Source of the DNA: Amorphophallus konjac
Lineage: Eukaryota > Streptophyta > Magnoliopsida > Alismatales > Araceae
DNA: 64,000 nucleotides
NCBI GenBank assembly: GCA_022559845.1
Contig: CM040124.1
Coordinates: forward strand, 70,083,491-70,147,490
Reading direction: 5' to 3'
Both the position numbers and the translations under genes were made by a program. Of the stretch, positions 35,002-45,300 are shown piece after piece. The notes beneath the pieces were generated by a model. It saw only the letters and a list, made by a program, of their open reading frames with translations, was not told the origin of the DNA and did no database searches. Each line of letters starts with the position of its first letter. Positions within the stretch are counted from its first letter, which is position 1.

Positions 35002-38000
35002 TGTGACGACCCGGATCCAGGATACCAGATATACCCGGTAGGACTACCGAATACGCCTGATACCACTTGGAACCCGCGAGGCCTCCCAAGAGCGGTAAAG
35101 CTCCAACGGGAAAAAGGATTGTCGTGTAGTACATTGAACTGACAGATATAGCAGCAAGCAATTAAATTTCATTAGATCGGTTTGCTAAAGTAGCAGAAAT
35201 AAAATTACATTTTTATTAACAGATTTTAAACAATTATATACCAGAGTCAAGTCCAAAGCTAAAGACAGCAGTCTAGCAGTACAGTCGGCCGAAAGAAAAG
35301 ACGTACTGAAAAGTCGAGGGAAGCCCGATAGGGGTACCAGCTGGCAGCTACAACTCGAACTCCAAGATCCACGGAAGCAGAACGAACACATCACCCCACC
35401 TGAAAAGCAGGGGTGAGCCTCATGTCACTGGCTCAGTAGGGGTCACGCGGATCCCCACTGAAAAACACGCAGTAACACGGAACAACATGGACAGCAGCAA
35501 GAAACAACACTAGAAAGCTGCAAAAGAAAGGGAAGCAGGAGTAGGGAACAGGTAAGGATGAGGGGAATAACCCGAACAGGCAAGCAGGCCTAGAAAGGGA
35601 AAGAGGAGTAAGGAGCAACGAGGAAAAAGGGGAAAAACCACACACAAACGCCCCAACCTACACCTACAACAGGCATGCAAAAGAAAGTCTAGAAAAGACC
35701 TAGACATGCACAGACCTCGAGTACAGCCACGGAAAGGCCAACCCGGACAGGTCACAACACAGGAAGAGTAAGGGAGTGGCGCGCCACGTGACGGAAAACC
35801 CCCGCACCGGGAGAACGGCCAGATGCGTCCACTGACGTCTTACACTGCACCAGAACACCCACCACAAGTGTCCCAACCACCCGCCAAGCGCGACCTACAC
35901 GGACAAGGCCGAGTCGCAGACCCACGTGGAAACACAGGTACAAGTACTAGTCAGGGTTACGCCCGTCGGCGTCAGTCCTCAGCCCCTGACCACGTGTGCA
36001 CACACCGGCTCCTGCCTAGAGCCAGGCCTCTAGCTAGTTTTCTCTCCCCGTAGGACGCTACGGTAACCGCAGGAGCCGACGAAAACTAGCTTACAAACCG
36101 TATATCGGGATCACCTTTCGACTGCTGCACGTCTAGGGCGACGCAAGGAAGAAGCTTGAAACGCGGCGCTGAAGTACAGATAGTCGAACATGCACTGTCA
36201 CCCATACCTCAAACACCAAAGGCAGCACAGGAAACTGCCGACAAACTCAGAAACGTAGTCTTAGCCTTCATAGGAGCATCGACCGATGTCCACGGGGAAA
36301 GCGGCCAGACCACGGGAGCGACAGACATCACCCTAACATAGACACACACACACACAGACATGCCACAAAACAACCCCTAACGTCACCTAAGACAGACCCA
36401 CAACACACGACCACACACCAAAAAGCCCAACGGCCATCACGGCCACAACAGGACTGTAACGGCCTTGCACAGGCGCGTTACACGGGCCTGACGCACCAGG
36501 GCAGGCGCGTTAGAGCCAATAGGCACAAAAACACAACGCGAGCCATGTAACGCACCAGGGTAGGCGCGTTACAACGGCCTAACGCACGAGCGCAGACGCG
36601 TTACGCCCACCTAACGCGTGAGGACAGGCGCGTTACGCCAACCGACCCAAAACTGAAACTCGGAGAAACAACACGTAACGGTCCACGGCGGACGCGTTAC
36701 AGCACTGTGACGCAAGGGGGCAGGGCCGTTAGAGACAGCCGACACAGCCACCCAACACAACTAAAACAGAGTGTAACGGTCTGGGACAGGCGTGTTACGC
36801 AAACCTGACGCACCAGGGTGGGCGCGTCAGGGGAACCGACTCACCCAAAACGCTAGACGACAAAACAGGCGTGACGCATCACCCCGGACGCGTCAGAGAG
36901 CTGTGACGCGCCTCCCCTGGGCCGTCACACTCCCAAAACCACGAAGAACTAAAAACGCCCAGACGCTGTGACGGTCTGTCGTAGGGACGTCAGGGACATC
37001 TGACGGTCTCTGAAACGACCGCTACACCGGTCACGGCGAGAAAATAGTAGAAACGCCAAATCGGGCCGTTCCACGCCCCATTCACGCCGAAGCGCAAGGG
37101 AAACAGATCTAGACGATGAAAAACAACTCTAGGAGGATCAAAAGCCCACATGCAAGCCCTAAAACGAGAGATCGGGGCGATTTAGACAAATCGACCCTAA
37201 ATGGGTCACCGAGGTTCCCGGACTCCTACCGGCCTCGAATGACAACCGATCGACACGAAACTTACGTGAATGGGATCCAGACATCCCAACGGTCAGTTTG
37301 ACACTAACCACTTCACAAATGGTTGCCATTTTCCGGCGAACCCTGAAAATCCCAAAAACTACGGTTTTCACTAAACCGGCCCGATCTCCCCCGATCGAGA
37401 ACCAAACAACGCACAGAAATAGGGAAAACGTGCAGAAGGAAGTGGCGGTCCATCTCCCTACCTCCACCAAAGAAATCGTGCCCCGAAGGGACTAAACCAT
37501 GCCGAAAACCACCGAATCATGAACGACGCCCACTCAGAATCCACCGAGGGATCGCGCCTACCACGCTCCCTCCGCTGCTCCTTCCCGCGAACCGATCACT
37601 CGAGCACGTCCACGCCTCAGCCAGCTCCGCAACGGTGCGCGCCCCGCACCGAACGAACCAGAGACGGGAGAGAACGGAGTGAGATAGCGTGAAGTTGAAA
37701 ATGAGCAGGAGAGATAGTGGAATTGAATTTATAGAAAGAAATTAGGAAATTTTCCTAATTTCTGAAAAAAACAATTTTTGGCCCGGTCTCAGAAAAATAC
37801 ACAAAAATAGTCAAAACGATCGGCTCGAAGAGTACATCGCCACTGTATCGTCCACGAGTCGATGAAGTGAGAGATAAACTCACCGCAGGGTTCCGTAACT
37901 AGTACGAGAGAAAAACCCACACGGATCGTAAAACTCAACTCGAGAGCTACAAAAGCGATCCGAAACTCTCCGAAAAGGATCCGAAAGACCCAATAAAGAT

Positions 38001-38013
38001 CCGGGACATTACA
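35002..38013 (-). repeat. LTR of short-internal Gypsy, long copy
   Basis: 3012 bp. The plus-strand left end is TGTGACGACCCGGATCC and the right end ..CCGGGACATTACA. It carries a GC-rich array of imperfect inverted repeats (36455-37020). Small frames in it are not supported as genes. Confidence 0.82.
36455..37020. repeat. Array of TAACGC..GCGTTA hairpin-like units in LTR
   Basis: About a dozen units of ~25 bp in which TAACGC or TGACGC is followed by 12-15 bases and GCGTTA or GCGTCA, for example near 36497, 36553, 36578, 36610, 36675, 36707, 36775, 36808, 36870 and 36902. Each unit can fold on itself; unit cores (..CACCAGGGCAGG..) are related but diverged. Confidence 0.8.
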
Positions 38014-38203
38014 TCCTCCCCTCCTTTAAGAAATTTCATCCTCAAAATTTAAGGACTAGCAAGGGTAAGCAGGGAATAACAACCCGACAACACAACCATA
38101 AAACGACCTAATGCCAGCTGAAGACTGTACTGGACTTAGCGACTCTGGACACTGTATATCTGAGATTCCCATGTACTTCACACAACAACGCTCTGATACC
38201 AAC
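38014..38203 (-). other. Minimal internal region with polypurine tract and primer site
   Basis: 190 bp. The minus strand begins with the primer site TTGGTATCAGAGC (38202-38190) and ends with the polypurine tract TCTTAAAGGAGGGGAGGA (38031-38014). The ~150 bp between show no ORF or repeat. Confidence 0.88.
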
Positions 38204-39663
38204 TGTGATGACCCAGATCCCGGATACCAGATATACCCGGTAGGACTACCGAATACGCCTGATACCACTTGGAACCCGCGAGGCCTCCCAAGAGCGGTAA
38301 AGCTTCGAAGGGAAAAAGGATTTTCGTGTAGTACATTGAACTGACAGATATAGCAGCAAGCAATTAAATTTCATTAGATCGATTTGCTAAAGTAGCAGAA
38401 ATAAAATTACATTTTTATTAAATAGGATCGCATTCACCTGACAAATTAAATTTCATTAGATCGACTTAGCTTTATATAAAAAAAATAAAAGCGCCCCTCA
38501 CCTGGGTCGCATTCACAAAAGATCGTGTCCATCACATGGGTCGCGTTAAATAGGATCGCGTGCATAACTTGGGATGTGTTCCTAACCGCCTAGCTATTCA
38601 TCTCCTTCATGAGACACAGTGCATCATTGTTGCACATTCCACTGATAATGCGGCATACACGACCGTCGCGTTCTCGTCACGGAGTGAAAACTGAAAAATC
38701 TGCACGAGAACCCATTTTTCACGCCCCAATCGTCGCTAGAATGATGGGAAACAAACCTAATCACATTACCATCCTTCCACAACCCAGAAGGGATCAAACC
38801 AACTTTGAAACGACATTAAACGGGCGATTCCCACGAATCGACCCAAAACGACTCACATGGACAGCCGGGCTCATACCGGCTCCGATTCTCAACTAAATTT
38901 AGTAAAACTAGCGAGAAATGAATCCCAACATGCCAGGGGTTCAAATGAAACCATTTAAACTACAAACTGTCGCTTAGAACGGCGAACACGGCTCACATCC
39001 CCCGAACATGCTTTCACCCTAAACGAAGCAAAACCTGCTCAAACTTGCACCATTCGGCTCCAATTTGCGAGAGAACGTAGTAAAAGAGTAGGGCATCTAT
39101 CCCCCTACCTCCACCGAAGATCTTGCGAGCCAAAATGGCCACAATACACTGAAACCATCACACGAACAACCCACGCTACCTTTGAATCCACCGAACGGGA
39201 TCGCGCCAACACCACGCTCCAGTCTTCACGCCAGCACGCTCCATGACACCTCCACGACATCTCCACGTCATCCCCGGGCCTCCTCCGGCTGCAGCCAGAG
39301 TAGATTGGGAAAGTGGAGAGAGAACGAAAAGGGAGAGAGTGAACGGCGAGAGAAGAGAGAGGAGAGAGGTGAGAGAGAAAAAGAAAAGGAAAATAGGAAA
39401 CTATGCAAATTTCCTAAAATTTGATTTTCGACACGAAATTCCGTAAATTTTAAAAAAAATGAAAATATAATCTTCACGATCCTCGAAGCGAGCACAACGC
39501 ACTTGTAGCGTCCTTGAGTCGTAAAACTCAACGGTCAACTCTCCATAAGGTTCTGCAAGTTATACAAGGGAAAAACCCGAGTGGATCGTAAAACACGTAT
39601 CAGGACACATGAAAGCGATCTGATAGCTCTCTGATTCTGATCTGAAGAATCCAAGATATTACA
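38204..39663 (-). repeat. LTR of short-internal Gypsy, short chimeric copy
   Basis: 1460 bp. The first ~215 bp (plus strand) are about 95% identical to the other LTR, including the segment ending ttgctaaagtagcag. The string aattaaatttcattagatcga is then repeated near 38445, and the remainder only broadly resembles the matching part of the long LTR (similar order of motifs such as aatcgaccc.aaa and ..aaaaacccgagtggatcgtaaaac). Ends ..ATATTACA at 39663. Confidence 0.75.
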
Positions 39664-39870
39664 CACAGTCCTCACCGCTGATTCACTGCTTCACGAGAAT
39701 GACTTCCCATGCGCACACACGTTGACACACAGCTTGAAACACAAGGAACAAAACCTCAAACACACGCTGACCCACAGCTTGAAGGGGATGCAACCCCAGA
39801 TTCCGCTGACTCACAGCTTAAGCCGATCCCTACAACACGGTAACGGAAACACACACAAAAATGAGGATTC
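39664..39870 (-). repeat. Sirevirus-type LTR fragment, left piece
   Basis: Contains repeated gacacacagcttgaa/gacccacagcttgaa/gactcacagctt strings that match the acagcttgaacac.. segment of the nested Copia LTR near 7320. The part equivalent to the first ~300 bp of that LTR is missing, so the 39663/39664 junction is a break. Continues at 60519 beyond the Tat element. Confidence 0.68.
39866..39870. repeat. Target-site duplication GATTC of Tat-lineage element
   Basis: GATTC precedes the LTR at 39871 and recurs at 60519-60523 after the other LTR. Confidence 0.9.
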
Positions 39871-40647
39871 TAGAGAGGGGGATTTCTATAGCCCAATTAA
39901 GAGCAGCCAAACTAGGCCCATCAGGGCCGAAGGAGGCTCAGCTCATCCTAGTGATAGCCCCCTAGGGCATACTTCGACAGAAAAGCCCAATAAAGATCAC
40001 TCAGGGTCCCATCCTTCCTCGGCGGCCCTTAGGCTCGGAAGGCCCGGACGATAGAACGGAGGAAGACCCACGCCCGAGCCATCTCCCCACAGAGATAAGG
40101 GCAGGCACTACGCGCCCACTCCTATCTGACTGCATCCGAGCTATGCCCATCGCCCGGACAGGGCTGGCACTTCTCATGCTTGGATCAACTGACAAATGCT
40201 TATCCATACAGCCGTTGACAGTCCTTTATGAGCAGGAGTTCAGCGGGATAAGGGTGCCACGATCTCCCAAGGTCATGAAGAGCCCACGATGAGGACGTAA
40301 CGATCCCATGATAAGGGCGTAACTCCCGCCTAAAACTCCTCAGCTTATGGGACACTTCGGGGGAGCTCGCTATATAAACCAAGGACTACCTCCGGCGGCA
40401 GGTAATGTAGATACATGCCTAACACTCCCTGAGCAGGAACCACTTCACCATCTTGGTGTTGGGGAATCTCGTGCATCTCTTTCAACCTCCCTCAATACTT
40501 CCCACCATTGCTCTACTGACTTAAGCATCGGAGGGTTTTCCCCAGGGAACCATCCCTGGGCCCCCTGATTCCTTTCCCTTTCTCTGCAGTTCACTATCCG
40601 GTGATCATCCACCCAGCTCAGGACCAGCGCGAGATCACGCTCCTTCA
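39871..40647 (+). repeat. 5' LTR of Tat-lineage element
   Basis: 777 bp, starts TAGAGAGGGGG (first G mutated; TGGAGAGGGGG in the other copy), ends ..CTCCTTCA. Followed after two bases by the primer site. Confidence 0.9.
40371..40378 (+). promoter_or_regulatory. TATA box in Tat-element LTR
   Basis: TATATAAA in gctatataaaccaagga, conserved in the 3' LTR at 60243-60250 despite 7-8% LTR divergence. Confidence 0.7.
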
Positions 40648-40649
40648 TC

Positions 40650-40665
40650 TGGCGCCGTCTGTGGG
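40650..40665 (+). promoter_or_regulatory. Primer-binding site, TGGCGCC type
   Basis: TGGCGCCGTCTGTGGG, the primer-site sequence common to Tat-lineage plant Gypsy elements, two bases after the LTR end. It differs from the initiator-Met sites of every other element here. Confidence 0.9.
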
Positions 40666-40684
40666 AAATGACCAAAGAGCCAGT

Positions 40685-42300
40685 ATGGTGAGAAGAAGTA
40701 CAGGGAGGAGGTCCCCCGGTGATAGGGGAAAGGCCACGGTGGCGGCGGAGGAAGGCCCCTCACAAGCCTCCCAAAACCCCCCCTCTGGTGCCAGCACTCC
40801 CGCTGACGGACCGCCCCCTCTGCCTGCGGCCGGGCTGCCGCCCCCTCCTCCCACGACGGTAGGGCTGCCGCTCAACGGTGGCGCCAACGCCTTCCAAGCC
40901 CTCAACGTGAAACTGGACGTCCTCGTGGCACTCATGAGGACTCAGGCGGCCAGGGATGGAAGGTCACGCGCCCCTCCGGAGAGCCCTCCCCGTGAGAACG
41001 TGTCCCAGCACACCACAGGAGGCCGCTTCACCCTCCGAGGACAGCAGCTCATCCACAACAAAGTAGGAGGACCCTCGCAAGCCCCCCCTCCGGAGCAAGA
41101 GACTTCCTCCACGCCGAAGCGGGGCAGGCATGGGGCACGCCATCCCCTCCCGAAGACCGAAGTCCCCAGGGAGTGCCAAGATAGCCTGCCTTCACGCCCC
41201 CTCAGCCCTAAGACGCAGCGGCTGCCGGAGCTATCCCTCCGACTGCGAGAATTCGAGAGGCATTTCGTAGAGCAGGAGTGCACCCTGCGAGCCCTGTAGA
41301 AGACCTCTCCACCAGAGGACGAGGAGAGATCCCCGTTCTCCGACCATATCTTGAAGGCAGAGGTATCTCCCCGAACCTCTATCCCAACCTTCAAGCCCTA
41401 CGATGGCCAGGGTGACCCGGCCGACCACTTTGACAGCTTCGACGCTCTGATGACCCTTCACGGAGCATCCGACGCCATCAAGTGCCGAGCCTTTTCTACC
41501 ACCCTGGTCCAAGGCGCCCAAGCATGGTTCCGGGCCCTCGCCCCCGGATCCATCCGAGACTTCAAGCAGTTCGGGCGAGTATTCAAGGAGAGTTTCGCCG
41601 GTAGCGGCCCCCTAGGTCGGTAGCGGGGCTTTTGGCCCTCAAACAGGCGCAAGGGGAGAAACTTCGGGCCTACATCCTCCGATTCAAATCGGAAGCCCTG
41701 AGGATCCCCCGCCTGGACGTCGCCTCGGCCATAACCGCTCTGACCAGGGGCACCCGCGACGAGAACCTCCGCCGCGAGCTTGTCCTCCACCCTCCCTCAA
41801 CCCTTGCTGCGCTAGTGACTCTGGCATTGCGCCACGCCGAGTGCGAAGAAATGCTCAGTGCATGCCGAGACGCAACTGGCTCGGGTCGGGAGGGGGACAA
41901 GAAGTGGGCACCCGAGCCAAACTCGGGCCAAGGAAAAAGGCGGAACCGAGACGAGGAACGCAAGGAACCATCGTGGAAGTACGAGCGGTACACTCCCCTA
42001 ACCGCTCCAGTGTACGAGATTTATGAAGACATCAAAGGCTCGGGCCTCCTCCGCCAACCTGAGCCAATGAAGTTGAAGAACCGCAGTCGCAACAAGCATT
42101 GCCTGTTCCACAGCGACCACAGGCATCATACCGGCGACTGCCACCAGCTCCAGGATGAGATCGAGCGTCTCATTCGTCAGGGGCACCTCTCCCGGTTCGT
42201 GATCGGGCACCAGGAAGATCGAGGCGCCCCAGAGGAGATAGACAACGCCCCCCGAGGGGTCCACATCAACGTCATCGCCGGAGGAGCTGCATCAGGAGAA
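40685..42300 (+). pseudogene. gag: Tat-lineage Gag, with two stops and a frameshift
   Basis: ATG 40685 (MVRRSTGRRSPGD) follows the primer site by 20 bases. A proline-rich N-terminus runs to TAG 41297-41299; the same frame continues with the Gag domain (FKPYDGQGDPADHFDSFDALM, AQAWFRALAPGSI, DFKQFGRVFKESF) to TAG 41621-41623, and a frameshift moves to 41632. The C-terminal part has the Cys-His cluster CLFHSDHRHHTGDCHQLQDEIERLIRQGHLSRFV typical of Tat Gag in place of a classic CCHC knuckle. Both TAGs follow codon contexts consistent with CAG originals. Confidence 0.85.
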
Positions 42301-42379
42301 GATAGTGGCCGAGGAAGGAAGCGTCATACTGAGCAGGCGAGTCGAGCCATCGAGCCTCCCAGGGCCCCGCCGAGCGAGC

Positions 42380-43356
42380 CCCAGGTCATAGTCTTCTCCG
42401 ACCCAGACCTGGAGGGGCTGAGCACCCCGCATGACGATGCCCTAGTGATATCGGCCACAATAAACCCTTGTAACGTAGACAGGATTCTGGTTGACAATGG
42501 AAGTGCCCCTGATGTATTATCCTACGAGTGTTTCCTTAAGATGGGGGAGGATCCGTCTAAACTCTGCCCGAGCCGGACCCCCCTGTGTGGGTTCAATGGC
42601 TAGGCCACCTATCCCGAGGGAGCCCTAAGCCTGCCGGTTACTCTTGGAACCCCACCCAAGGCCGTTACGGTCATGGTGGACTTCATAGTGATCAAAGGTA
42701 TGATAGCATACAACGTAATCTTCGGTCGAGGAATCCTCAGCCGAACGAAAGCGGTGCCTTCTACTTATCACCAAAAGATGAAGTTCCCCACCAAAAATGG
42801 ATTGGGGGAAGTCCGAGGTAACCAGGCAATGGCCCGAAGGTGCTACAATATCTCGGTCGAAGCCACAAGGCCAGACGGGAAAAATAAGGGCCCCCGGAAA
42901 GTCGAGGAAAAATCCGCAATCGCCGAACCTGGAGGCGAATTGCTAGCAGTTTTCCTAAACGACGACTCGACCCTAGGAGTAAAGATCGGAGCCGACCTAA
43001 CATCTGAGGTTCAACAGCAATACAAAGAGTTCCTTTCCGCGTACATCCGGGTCTTTACATGGTCTGATGATAAACTCCCCGGGATACCGAAAGAGACGGT
43101 GGTGCATAAGCTCAACCTCGACCCAACCATGAAGCCCGTGCAACAACGTAGAAGGAAGCATGCGCCGGAGAAGCAGACGATTATCAAGGAGCAGGTCGCC
43201 AAGGGGCGGAAGACTGGCCTTGTTAGGTCGGTCCTATACCCGACGTGGCTAGCTAACGTCGTCTTGGTGCCGAAAGCTTCGGGAAAGTGGCGGATGTGCG
43301 TGGACTTCACCGACTTGAACAAGGCTACTCCAAAGGATTACTATCCCTTACCGAGC
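42380..43356 (+). pseudogene. pol: Tat-lineage protease and first half of reverse transcriptase
   Basis: The protease active-site segment is RILVDNGSAPDVL (about 42484-42520); DNG replaces the usual DTG, as in many Tat elements. A TAG at 42601-42603 interrupts. The frame then runs through ..VMVDFIVIKGMIAYNVIFGR.. to the RT entry KWRMCVDFTDLNKATPKDYYPLPS, where the gene is cut at 43356 by the chromovirus. The RT resumes in the same protein context at 52746. Confidence 0.88.
43352..43356. repeat. Target-site duplication CGAGC of nested chromovirus
   Basis: CGAGC before the LTR at 43357; AGAGC follows the right LTR at 52746-52750, a single mismatch. The surrounding RT reading is continuous across the gap, which confirms the insertion point. 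Confidence 0.82.
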
Positions 43357-45205
43357 TGATGGAGGCATCACCCACGACTCCCTTTGGCTCGGGTCCACTT
43401 CTTCACATTCGGGAGCTAGTTGAGTTTGGGCCTCACTCTATTAAGGCCCCTTATCCATTTTGTAGTTTTCCTTTGAGTCATTTTGATGTATTTCCATTTT
43501 ATTTGAGTCATTTCCCTAAGTCTAGCACTTATTTTCCTATGTTTGGTATCATCATGATGTCTAATGTAAGCTATTGGGCCCCATTCGTTGGACTAGGCCC
43601 ATTAGCACTCCCAACCCCCTTGGTTATTTGTAGTTGTTTATTTTGTCAGGGACTTATTGTAAAGAGTGGGTTGCCTATATATAGGACCCCACTCCCCTCA
43701 TTTGAAGTTAATGAATGATTACATCCTTTTGAGTTAAACTTGCCATTTGAGTTCAAATTGGAGTGATTCCTCTAGTTTTTGGGTGAGAGACCCTAGGGGA
43801 GAGATTCCCCACCCATTCCCCTCTTAATCTCTCTATTTCACCCCTCTTTCTCTCTCCTCCAACCCCAAATCCGAATTTCCTTCTCTCTCCTCCCTCCTCC
43901 CATCCACTTCCAACCTCCAACCACCTCCTTTAATGCCCTCCACTTCTCCATGGCCTCCATTACTCCACTCCCTAGTTCCTAGGTAGAAGTCTCCCCATTC
44001 CAACACCTTCCTCCACCTTCCAACCAAATCTACCCCATTCCAATGCAAGCACTCCACTTCCCAACATAATCACCCACCTTCCAAGACCTTTTGAATTTGA
44101 AATCCACCCTTCCCTCCACTCACTTGTGCCCCCCTCACCTTCTCCTCTCACCCACCTTCCCCAAATTCGTAGCTCTTCCTCCTCCACCTGCTAGCACTTG
44201 CTTCCAGCCATTCTCCACCTCATTCCCCATCACCATTAGCTCCCTTCTCCACCCCACAAGAGCCCCCACTCTCCCTTAGGTCATTCCTACCATTTCCCTC
44301 CACCAAAGAAGCCACATCTCCCTCTCATTTCTTCTAGTAGGTTGGAGCTGTGCAGATCTGCAGAACAGCCCTTGTTGCAGCGTCAACCACGGATTCATCC
44401 TAGTTCTTCAGAAGGCGTGGCCTACCTTTATGGAAAGGCCTTCCAGTCTACTTCGCAGGCGAGGTGGAATCAACACGATCGGAGCTCGGAGCTGCCAGAT
44501 AGAGCCATTCTCCCAACAGTGCGCAGAGAGGTCTTCATCCTGGACCAGAGCGTGGAAGATCCTTCTGCCACGACAAACCCCAGCGGATTCAGGCTGACAT
44601 CCCTTCATTAAAGTTCTTCCTCTACCGGTCATCTTTCAAGATCAAGAAACAGAACCCCGTTCGGCCACCGGAGGAAGAAGTTACGAATTTTCTCCCCCGA
44701 TCTATCTAGTTCTGTTTTCTGCTGTCTACTCCGACCAGTACCCACTCTTATGGGTGCCCCGGCCATCCTAGACCTCTGAATGCATCTCCGTCACCTCATG
44801 CTGAAAGCTACCTCGACCACGAAGATGATGCCGCTGGTTTCGTGCTGATCGGAGCTCGGGAGGGCGCTCAGTCACTTCTGCAACTTGCTGTTACAGTCCA
44901 GACAGTACCTACGGCCAGACAGAGGAGGCTACTTCCTGTTGCTGGTGCAACTACCTCCGACCGTCTGAGCTTCCCCAAAAATTCTGGAGTCCACCTCTTC
45001 CAGTCAGAAAGCTTCAGGAGCTGGTTTCGATCAATTTGGAGTCCGGACAAGCCCGGCATAGCCATCACAGTGACCCCCTGTCCAGAATTCCAGATTGAAG
45101 CTGCATTATGGGAATAGAGTGCAACGAAGAGAGCGGTGGCCCATTAAGGCCCATTTGGATGCTTAGATGTGCTTGTTTGACTAAGTCCGAGGTTGTGTCA
45201 CATCA
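43357..45205 (+). repeat. 5' LTR of chromovirus, with internal deletion
   Basis: 1849 bp against 2364 bp in the 3' LTR. The two match closely until ..gattgaagctgca (45108 / 52129), then this copy jumps to the equivalent of about 52650 (gggaatagagtgcaacg). About 515 bp of the U5-side LTR are missing here. Confidence 0.93.
43675..43684 (+). promoter_or_regulatory. TATA box in a perfect palindrome, chromovirus 5' LTR
   Basis: CTATATATAG inside CCTATATATAGG, followed by a pyrimidine-rich ACCCCACTCCCCTC tract. Identical at 50700-50709 in the 3' LTR. The related element 1 LTR has a near-palindromic TATA in the same sort of context. Confidence 0.65.
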
Positions 45206-45207
45206 AG

Positions 45208-45219
45208 TGGTATCAGAGT
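45208..45219 (+). promoter_or_regulatory. Primer-binding site of chromovirus
   Basis: TGGTATCAGAGT, two bases after the LTR end. Initiator tRNA-Met type with one mismatch at the last base. Confidence 0.9.
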
Positions 45220-45300
45220 AAGTCCTTGACTTGTCTCTATCAAGTCTAAGTCCTAGGACCTTTGCATAGTGTGTCCAACCACTTTGGCCCTTTGTCTTGC

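Larger units (their letters stand above)
35002..39663 (-). mobile_element. Gypsy LTR pair around 190 bp of internal DNA, mismatched LTRs
   Basis: Minus-strand order: LTR (39663-38204), primer site, ~170 bp, polypurine tract, LTR (38013-35002). LTR ends TGTAAT(A/G)TC..GTCACA and the tract GGAGGGGAGGA are typical of plant Ty3/Gypsy chromoviruses of the Tekay type. There is no coding sequence. The two LTRs agree closely only over their first ~215 bp on the plus strand (35002-35222 against 38204-38421) and differ strongly beyond; lengths are 3012 and 1460 bp. No target duplication: ACGCG on the left, CACAG on the right. Best read as a recombination product of two elements. Confidence 0.8.

Noticed and set aside
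40645..40935. Minus-strand frames over the Tat gag (also 40942-41394, 41458-41790)
   Set aside because: Complement of the real gag frame in GC-rich DNA, where long chance frames are expected.
43972..44187. Minus-strand frames in the chromovirus LTR (also at 43833-44057, duplicated near 50858-51212)
   Set aside because: Low-complexity complement of a CT-rich LTR stretch; identical in both LTRs only because LTRs are identical.
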